Source: Zea mays (taxonomy: Eukaryota; Streptophyta; Magnoliopsida; Poales; Poaceae). From it: a stretch of DNA of 64,000 nucleotides. Location of the stretch: contig NC_050098.1 in assembly GCF_902167145.1 (NCBI RefSeq), positions 132,010,207-132,074,206 on the forward strand, given 5' to 3'. The notes below the pieces were generated by a model that was given only the letters and a program-made list of their open reading frames with translations, was not told the DNA's origin and ran no database searches. Of the stretch, positions 57,901 through 64,000 are shown one piece after another; position 1 is the stretch's first letter; each line of letters opens with the position of its first letter. A program made the translations under genes and the position numbers.

Positions 57901-58377
57901 TTTTAGAGAAGTATGATTATTATTGCACACTTGTACTTATTACAACTTAACAAATGTATTCTTAATCTCACAATGCTATTCTTATATGCAGTGCATACCG
58001 TTTTTTATTAGAAAGATCTTGGCGGCGAACATCTAGAGGACAAGCCTAATTTGTCAATATCATTATTTCCATATGGTGACAAACAACCTTCGGGTACTGT
58101 CCTGTGCGGTTATTATGTATGCGAATGGTGTCGTGTCACCTTCCATTACATGGTCAATCATGAGGATGTAAGTTCGCTATCATTGTCTATGTTGCAATTT
58201 TTATGTTATATTGTTGCTCATCACATTACTCTTAGCACTGCTTGCTTTTTGCTTTCATTGCAGGTTCCTAAATCCAAGATCAATGCTGAATGGTTAGAAA
58301 GAGATATGGTTTCCGTCAGCGTGGCTAAGGTTGTAAAAGACTTGCTTTACTTTATGCGCCGTGAAGTTCTTCATTAA
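54930..58377 (+). pseudogene. CACTA-borne protein with DUF8039-like region and Ulp1 (C48) protease domain, multi-exon, broken
   Basis: Exon-like blocks: 54930-55128, about 55201-56950, 56961-57379, 57463-57721, 57801-57910, 57992-58170 and 58264-58377, with GT/AG edges. The long block holds LNAEGFLEEPLDV, a helical basic region (SFKVPKGTENAVRKS; TLEETIDERVQKAI) and a DUF8039-like part (CFLHIPI, VLEITDNGCEDWEIDFP). The 3' blocks give a C48-type cysteine protease: DHYICIMI (His), VVFDSL (Asp), QPSGTVLCGYYVCEW (Gln, Cys). Ulp1 proteases cleave SUMO-type modifiers; such domains occur in several plant DNA transposons. Lesions: TGA near 55406, TAG at 56708, frameshift near 56950 and about 58010. 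The role of the protease in transposition is not known from sequence. Confidence 0.82.
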
Positions 58378-58482
58378 CAAGGGCTATTCTACAATACAAA
58401 TGGAAATTTGCAACACTTCCAGAACTAAGTTTGTACACGATATCACACAGTGTTTAGATCTTTAGTTTGGAACTTGAGATGT

Positions 58483-58690
58483 TCAGTTGTATATGGAACT
58501 TGAGATGTTGAGTTGTTGAGTTGTATATGGAACTTGATATGTGTATGAATCTGTGTATGGAACTTGATATGTATATGAATTTGTGTATGAATCTGTGTAT
58601 GGAACTTGATATGTGTATGAATATGTGTATGAATCTGTGTATGAATCTGTTATTAATTCTGTATATGAATCTGGAATCTGCATATAAATT
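58483..58690. repeat. Minisatellite (TGTATGGAACTTGATATG / TGTATGAATCTG)n
   Basis: Variable units of 12 and 18 bp alternate over about 200 bp after the Ulp1 gene stop. ORFs on both strands here are repeat translation only. Confidence 0.9.
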
Positions 58691-58699
58691 TGGAATCTG

Positions 58700-59013
58700 T
58701 ATATTGAAATACAGTCGGACCTATATTTAAAACCGCCTGTGGTATGTGTCTAACACAAGCGGCTAGGATTAGAAACCGCTTGTGATGTGTGTCTAACACA
58801 AGCGGCTAGAATAAGAAACCGCCTGTGATGTGTGTCTATCATAGGTGGTTCCTTTAGATAGAACCACATGTGATGTGTGTCTATCACAAGCGGTTTTTGA
58901 TTTACAGCCTGTGATGTTATTTTACAACACAGGCGGTGCACCACAAGCGGTTCCTGGAACCGCCTATGTAGAGGCTAACTGGACCGCCTGTATAGAGGTT
59001 TACTGTAGCAGTG
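58700..59013. repeat. 3' subterminal repeats and terminus of the 7.6-kb CACTA
   Basis: TGTGTCTAACACAAGCGGCTAG and AACCGCCTGTGATG motifs repeat in both orientations. The end is TTTACTGTAGCAGTG. Confidence 0.92.
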
Positions 59014-59806
59014 AATGGGCAGCTATTACTAGCACATGCACCACCACCACCACCATAGAAAATAGTCGTAAGAGGAACTAGAACCAAATGATAATATATA
59101 GGGGATAAATAAACCATTATAAGTGGTTTCCATGGATGTTGGGTACAAATCGGTAGAGTGTGGCAAAGTGGGATGAGTGACAACCAGGTTATTGACAAAG
59201 TATTAGAGGTTTATGCCAATCAAAATAATGGTAAGTCCTTCACTCTACTGCACATGTGTTAAGGTAGTACGTGATCAAAAGTGGTCAACAGATATGAATA
59301 GGTTGAATAAGGAAAAGAAAAAAAGCTCAAAGGATAACCCAGCTCAAGTTATCAATATGGAAGTAGACTGATAAAAGCGATGTATGGGACATAAGAGAGT
59401 AAAAAATGAGTGTAATGGCGAAGGGAGGCAGCTGATGCTTTGTAATTTTAGTGCAAAACTTGAGTTCATTGAAGTAATCACGAAAAATAGGATAAACAGA
59501 GAGAAGATGACTGAAATTCAGCAAACTTCACTGATAAGAAGATTGAAGCAGCTCATGAATAAACTAAGTGCAAAACGCTAGAAACTGACACCCAACTGGT
59601 GCTTGCATCTATCGATTGGACTACTGCAGATGCTGGGTTGTTGTACCAAGACATATTGGATGGAGTAAACAACAACATCAGTTAATCAAATAAAAAAATA
59701 TTATGTGGAGAGCAGAGACAATCAATAAAAAATCTTGAGATATTTTTTGTTGATAGTTTACGTGGGTATTGTTATGAGCCGTCACAACGCACGGGCAACC
59801 GACTAG
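59014..59806 (+). other. Helitron 3' part with a small exon-like block and terminal hairpin
   Basis: A (CCA)n tract lies near 59040. An exon-like frame, LEFIEVITKNRINREKM to LMNKLSAKR, stop, is at about 59440-59580; I do not recognise it. Terminal hairpin 59778-59796 and CTAG at 59803-59806. Confidence 0.6.
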
Positions 59807-60010
59807 TAATATATAATAAACGGGATAAGTTGGATGTGTGTACCCAATCGCCTGCTCCTCGCGTCCTTTTGACATATTTATTTTTGGCCTGCATACATCT
59901 TTTGATTGTAATCACGGAACAGTAACTTGTGCAAAAAATATATGGACTCCTACCATGAATGGAAGGAGGAGGAACCTAATTATATTCCAAACTCAGCAAC
60001 AGGGTCGTCT
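59807..60010 (+). pseudogene. Cyclotide-like copy C, 3' UTR remnant, right part
   Basis: TAATATATAATAAACGG to GGAACCTAATTATATTCC matches 47904-48040 plus 48241-48285 of copy B in order. It gives the pre-insertion state for both the Helitron-like insertion and the 197-bp insertion. Confidence 0.88.
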
Positions 60011-60220
60011 CAGTGGGCGATCATATCCTTTTATACACCAGGACTTAGGGATCCTAAAAATAATACTCTAACCCTAACCGTAATTATGTGACATGAAAGA
60101 GAAAGATGGTTGGGGAGGCGTGAAAGAGAAAGATGGCTTGATTCTATGTTAGATTGACAACCCTAACCCGAATTATGTGACGATGTGTTTTTGTCAACCA
60201 CATGGCGGATGAAAATAATA
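60011..60220. other. Intergenic DNA with short repeats
   Basis: Repeated CCCTAAC(C)CGTAATTATGTGAC (60069 and 60163) and GTGAAAGAGAAAGATGG (60095 and 60120). No gene. Confidence 0.6.
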
Positions 60221-60298
60221 CTCCCTTCGTTTTTTATTTGTCGTGGTTTAGTTTAAAAATGAACTAGCAGGCGATAAATATTTGAGAATAGAGGGTAG
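60221..60298. mobile_element. Stowaway-type MITE, about 78 bp
   Basis: CTCCCTTCGTTTTTTATTTGTCG at the left pairs with GCGATAAATATTTGAGAATAGAGGGTAG at the right, flanked by TA on each side. The body folds around AGTTTAAAAATGAACTAG. This matches the common grass Tc1/mariner-derived MITE type. Confidence 0.85.
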
Positions 60299-60629
60299 TA
60301 TTATTCCTTCAGTTTTGCAACCTGACGAAAAAATCTTTTTTGGGCTATGCGCGCTAAACCGATTAAAATAGCGTCGGTCCCAACGAAAAAACATGGTTGA
60401 TTTCATCAAGTATTTTTTTCTTGTCGGGTATTTTTCATCGGTTTGCCGACGGAAAAAATGATATTTTTTAATTTATATTTATTTTTGTTGATTATCATAT
60501 GTAGAGACTCTGATAAATATGTGAAATTATTTCGTGAAAGTTGTCACACACTATGTGTAGAAAACTAGCTAGCATACATAGAAGTATTATGATTTCATGT
60601 GAAGGCCGGATAGGTTTCTACACATAGTG
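60299..60629. other. Intergenic sequence, probably decayed transposon
   Basis: ATGATTTCATGTG and TTTCTACACATAGTG phrases resemble 48357-48400. T-rich. No gene. Confidence 0.45.
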
Positions 60630-61919
60630 TGTCGGGGACCGTAATTAGGGGTACCCCCAATGCTCCTTAACCTGGCTGGAAAACATCTTCAGAACAAACC
60701 GCAAAGACTGATAAGCATGGTTCAAGTCAGGGCCTCGTCTACCAAGGGACGTGACCTCACCTTGCCCGAGCCCGGCCTCGGGCGGGAACAGTAGTCCCGG
60801 ACGGATTCACGCCTCGCCCGAGGGCCTCCTCAGGCAGTGGGCGCGCCCTCGGCTCGCCCGAAGCCAAGCTTGGGCAAACTTTGTCGTGCAGCGACCTCGG
60901 CCAAATCGCCTTACCAACCGACCGTATCGCATGTGCATTTAATGCGGGGATCGCCTGACACCTTATCCTGACACACGCGCCTCAGTCGGCAAGGTCGAAG
61001 TGACCGCAGTCACTTCGCCCCTTTACTGACCGTTGTGACAGGAAAACAACGCTATTCACCCAGTTCCGACTACTGTGCCAACCACCAGGTCAAAACTGAG
61101 TCACAACCCCTTCCGAGTTTGGCCTCGGGCGCAACAGGGAGCTCCGCCTCGTCCGACCTCAGGCCTCGGCCTCAGCCTCGGCCTCGGGAGAAGGTCTCCG
61201 CCTCGCCCGACCCTAGGCCTCGGCTTCAGCCTCGGCCTCGGGAGAAGTCTCCGCCTCGCCCGACGTCGGGCTCGGACTGACCACGCCACAGGGGATACAT
61301 CATTACCCTACCCCTAGCTAGCTGCCTCAGGCTACGAAGGAACAAGACCGGTGTCCCATCTGGATTACTCCGGTAACAGGTAATGATGGTTCCCCACGTG
61401 CGCCCATGACGTCGGTTGCTCTTAACCCCCTACGGAAGCAAGGAAACATCAGCAGGATCCATGCCGCACCGCCAGCTATGCTTCTATAGGGCCAAAGCAC
61501 TTCTCCGACAGCCACGTTAGCACATGTACAGGGCTCAAGGCACTTCTCCGCCAGCCACGTTAGCACATAGCTACACCCCCATTGTACAGCTGGGCCATCT
61601 CCTTGTATATATAAAAGGGGATGTCCAGGGCCTTCCTAAGGCAGGGACAAGGGATGGGAGAAGAGCGGAGGCAGGCAGAGTAGGAGAGACGCGGTGGAGG
61701 CCAACTCAGACACCTCACCTCAACACCGAACCCTCTCCCTCTCTCTCTCTCTCTCACTCTCGCGACGCTTGTAACCCCTACTACGAGCACCCCGGTGCAA
61801 GATAACATAAACCTCATTCCCCTCTTGTGTTCCATCTTGCATCAACCCATCTGGGCAGGGACACACAACGACAAATTCACTGGTCGGTTGAGGGTCCTCG
61901 CGGGTCCGAAATGCTGACA
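60630..61919 (+). repeat. 5' LTR of Huck-like gypsy (1290 bp)
   Basis: GC-rich with repeated GCCTCGGCCTCAGCCTCGG and CTCGCCCGA phrases (60750-60860, 61130-61280). A promoter-like TATATATAAAAGG lies at 61606-61618, followed by a CTCTCTCTCTCT tract (61735-61755). ORFs inside are compositional. Confidence 0.9.
61606..61618 (+). promoter_or_regulatory. TATA box of Huck-like LTR
   Basis: TATATATAAAAGG lies about 300 bp before the LTR end, the usual position of the R start in this family. Confidence 0.7.
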
Positions 61920-61938
61920 GTTGGCACGCCAGGTAGGG
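61920..61938 (+). other. Primer binding site of Huck-like gypsy
   Basis: GTTGGCACGCCAGGTAGGG directly after the LTR, the sequence style (TTGGCGCGCCAGGTAGGGG) of Tat-lineage elements. Confidence 0.75.
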
Positions 61939-61980
61939 GCCTGCTGCGTGTTGACAAATACTTTCCCGTTGAGTTCCAGA

Positions 61981-64000
61981 TGGGTAGCCTTCAGCAACCT
62001 CTTCAGCCCGGGACGGTGCTCCGCTTCGGGAGTCTTAAGTTCATGTCCTACGGCGGCAGCTACGACATGGTACTCCTCCCTTCGCAGCATGACAACAACG
62101 ACGGTCGTCGGCTCGCCCGGTGGAGGCGAACTCAATGACGACTTCCCCCCGTGGCGGAGGAGGAACACCCGGGTTTGCCCCGCCACCCTCCTCGCCGGAG
62201 GAGGAGGAGACGGGGCAACCGTGGCCAGGCACGGGGCGGCACTTCGTCGGCTGTCGGACCAGAGTGAGTCGACGACGCCGGCACCCCTGCGGGGGACATG
62301 TTGGGTGTTGTCCTCGCATTTGAGACAACAATGGGTGTCGCTTCCCAGCAATGTGTCAACCCCAAGCGGACTGATGACGCCAGCACCCTCGCGAAGGACT
62401 TGTCGGGCGTCAGCCTCGTACCTGAGATAACGGTGCATTCCATCCCCGATGCGACTTCACCACCGTCCATCAACCAAGAGGTACCATCCATTTTCCACCC
62501 TGTTCCCTTTAGATTCAGCTTCGATCCACCAAGCGACCCTGCTTCGGTGAGCGCTTTCGCGAGGGCATATCCTGACCTTCCAGGGTACCATATGTAGTCA
62601 ACTTGGGACCGACTGACGGCCGTCTCAACCTCCGGACCCGCGAGTTCCGAGGAAGAAGACGACCCCGACTTCGATTGGGATTTCTCCGGACTCCGTGATC
62701 CCAGTGCCATGCGAGACTTCATGTCCGCATGTGACTACTGCCTCTCCGGCTGCTCTGACGATGGCCACAGCCTCGGCGACGAGGGTTACGACCCAAGCCG
62801 CGAGTGTTTCCACATCGATCAGGGGGATTACGACGAAGACGACTGCCTCGGCATGCCAGAGAACGACGACGCCCCTGCGCCTGCGTCTCGCGTTGAGATC
62901 CCGCGGGAGCTAGCTGTGGTCCGAGTCCCTGCGGGGGGTCAGGACACACAGCTCGAGCAACTCCGCGAGATGCAGGCCAAGCTCGACGAAGAAGCGGAGC
63001 GACTTATGCAGCTCCGACAAAACATCAAGCAGGAGTGGGCAGGCCGAGCACTCGCCGGAGGAGCGCGTCATCGGGCCCGGGACGTCCAACGCCGTATCAT
63101 TGACGATGCTAGGGCAGGGCTGCCCCCAGCCTTCAGCGGGGCCGGCTAGAACCTAGCTGCAGCGGCGATGCTACTTGGAACAATGCCGGAGCCATCCACC
63201 ACCGAGGGGCGGCGTATCCAGGGCAAACTCCAGGATCTCCTGGAAGATGCCGCAATCCGACGAGCTGAGAGCTCTGCCTCCCGAAGGCGAGGGTGCCCCT
63301 CGAAGCATCGCGCAACGTCCTCCCGACGCATGTGGGAGGCCTTGGTCCACACCGAGCGCACACGGGACGGGACGCCTGTAGCCTCAGACCGCCTCGGCAG
63401 CGAACAACACCGCCGCGACCGTCGAGCCCGCCTCGAGAAAAGGGTGCGCCGAGGCTACCACCCCAGGCGCGGAGGACGCTACGACAGTGAGGAGGATCGG
63501 AGCCCCTCGCCCGAACCACCAGGTCCGCGAGTCTTCAGCCGGGCCATACGACGGGCGCCGTTCCCGGCCCGGTTCTGGGCCCCGACTACCATCACCAAGT
63601 ACTCAGGGGAGACAAGGCCAGAGTTCTGGCTTGCGGATTACTGGCTGGCGTGCCAGTTGGAAGGGACGGACGACGACAACCTCATCATCCGCAACCTCCC
63701 CTTTTCCTCTTCGACGCTGCCCGGGCAAGGCTGGAGTATCTGCCTCCTGCACAGATCTCCGACTAGGACGACCTAGTCAAGGCCTTTGCTGGAAATTTCC
63801 AAGGTACGTACGTACGCCCTGGGAACTCATGGGATCTCCGAAGCTGCCGCCAGCAGCCAGGGGAATCCCTGCGAGAGTACATCCGGCGGTTTTCCAAGTA
63901 GCGCACCGAGTTGCCCAACATCATCGACTCGGACGTCATCGGGGCATTCCTCGCCGGCACCACTTGCCGAGACCTAGTGAGCAAACTGGGATGCAAGACT
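61981..64000 (+). pseudogene. Gag of Huck-like gypsy, broken, incomplete at window edge
   Basis: Begins around MGSLQQPLQPG (61981). Open pieces follow in different frames: 62709-63149 (acidic, then EQLREMQAKLDEEAERL coiled coil) and 63168-63776 (TMPEPSTTEGRRIQGKL, RRAESSASRR, FPARFWAPTTITKYSG, WLADYWLACQLEG). The Retrotrans_gag region then continues in a shifted frame (AFAGNFQGTY, ESLREYIRRFSK) with a TAG at about 63898. Gag forms the virus-like particle. Stops near 62135, 62596 and 63149 and the shift near 63710 show that this copy is dead. Confidence 0.88.

Larger units (their letters stand above)
51377..59013. mobile_element. CACTA transposon, 7637 bp, with Ulp1-type gene, inside the Helitron
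   Basis: Termini CACTAGTACAATT and TACTGTAGCAGTG (reverse complement CACTGCTACAG); aat duplicated at 51374-51376 and 59014-59016. Both ends carry CACAAGCGGT / ACCGCCTGTG repeats (51400-51560 and 58730-58990). Gene order: broken TNP2 on the minus strand, a palindromic central region, a minus-strand B3-domain fragment, and a plus-strand multi-exon gene with an Ulp1 protease end. All genes carry lesions. The host sequence reads through when the element and one aat are removed. Confidence 0.93.
48956..59806 (+). mobile_element. Helitron-like insertion, 10,851 bp
   Basis: Starts TCTTTACTATAC after an A and ends GACTAG before a T, the Helitron pattern 5'-TC...CTAG-3' inserted between A and T without duplication. 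Joining the flanks gives TTTAATAA|TAATATATAATAAACGG, identical to the uninterrupted site in copy B (47899-47920). The 3' end has a GC hairpin, GCCGT...ACGGGC (59778-59796), a few bases before CTAG. There is no Rep/helicase, so it is non-autonomous. Cargo: exon-like pieces at 49000-51370, a nested CACTA (51377-59013), and 0.8 kb more. Confidence 0.88.
60630..64000 (+). mobile_element. Huck/Tat-type Ty3/gypsy retrotransposon, 5' part, cut by right window edge
   Basis: LTR 60630-61919 starts TGTCGGGGACCGTAATTAGGGG and ends ATGCTGACA. The flank tagtg (60625-60629) is the presumed left target copy. Next comes the primer binding site and a gag region typical of the maize Huck and related Tat-lineage elements. 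The 3' half and other LTR are outside. Confidence 0.9.

Noticed and set aside
58483..58730. ORFs of 66-69 codons on both strands
   Set aside because: Pure translation of a minisatellite; periodic MCMNLCMELD-type sequence.
60060..60180. CCCTAACCCTAA-like phrases considered as interstitial telomere repeats
   Set aside because: Only one or two units in a non-matching context.
61035..61317. GC-rich ORFs of 62-81 codons on both strands
   Set aside because: Translations of CCTCGGCCTCAG repeats in the Huck-like LTR.

Overview
This is repeat-rich plant nuclear DNA, almost certainly from maize (Zea mays) or a very close relative. The evidence is Ji/Opie-type Sirevirus copia elements, a Tekay/PREM1-like gypsy element with LTRs of about 3.3 kb, a Huck-like gypsy LTR beginning TGTCGGGGACC, CACTA elements with CTTTGCCGAGTG subterminal repeats, a Helitron-type insertion, and a grass cyclotide-like gene. 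There are no bacterial features.

Layout, left to right. (1) 1-7817: a minus-strand Sirevirus (LTR 1260 bp) that runs off the left edge, with an intact gag and a broken pol. (2) 7818-39442: the 3' end of a Tekay-like gypsy element. Its 3' LTR is split in three by a non-autonomous copia element (9119-28297, TSD gttca) and by a second Ji/Opie-like element (about 30437-39068). The non-autonomous copia is itself split inside gag by a non-autonomous gypsy element (11575-18779, TSD gaatc). (3) 39443-42345: the 3' end of a CACTA transposon with a dead TNP2-type transposase. (4) 42346-45542: the 3' end of a LINE, split by a 2.4-kb CACTA element (42932-45335, TSD gct). (5) 45543-60629: the only gene island, a small tandem family of cyclotide-like genes. 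Copy A is a pseudogene directly behind the LINE tail. Copy B (47503-47754) is intact. Copy C survives only as 3'-UTR sequence and is split by a 10.85-kb Helitron-like insertion (48956-59806). That insertion carries a 7.6-kb CACTA element (51377-59013, TSD aat), which encodes a broken TNP2, a broken Ulp1-protease protein and a B3-domain gene fragment, and contains a 200-bp palindrome with outward-facing TATA boxes. (6) 60630-64000: 5' LTR and start of gag of a Huck/Tat-type gypsy element that runs off the right edge.

The order of events can be read from the nesting. The LINE and the CACTA at 39443 form the old substrate, the Tekay-like gypsy landed in the CACTA, the copia elements landed in the gypsy, and the inner gypsy landed in the copia gag. 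LTR identity agrees: by eye the inner gypsy LTRs differ at about one site in 1519 bp, while those of the enclosing copia differ at about fifteen sites in 2284 bp.

The one host gene that looks functional is the 83-residue secreted cyclotide-like precursor at 47503. All other coding sequence belongs to transposons or to gene fragments carried by them. Counts and boundaries were made by eye, without alignment software.
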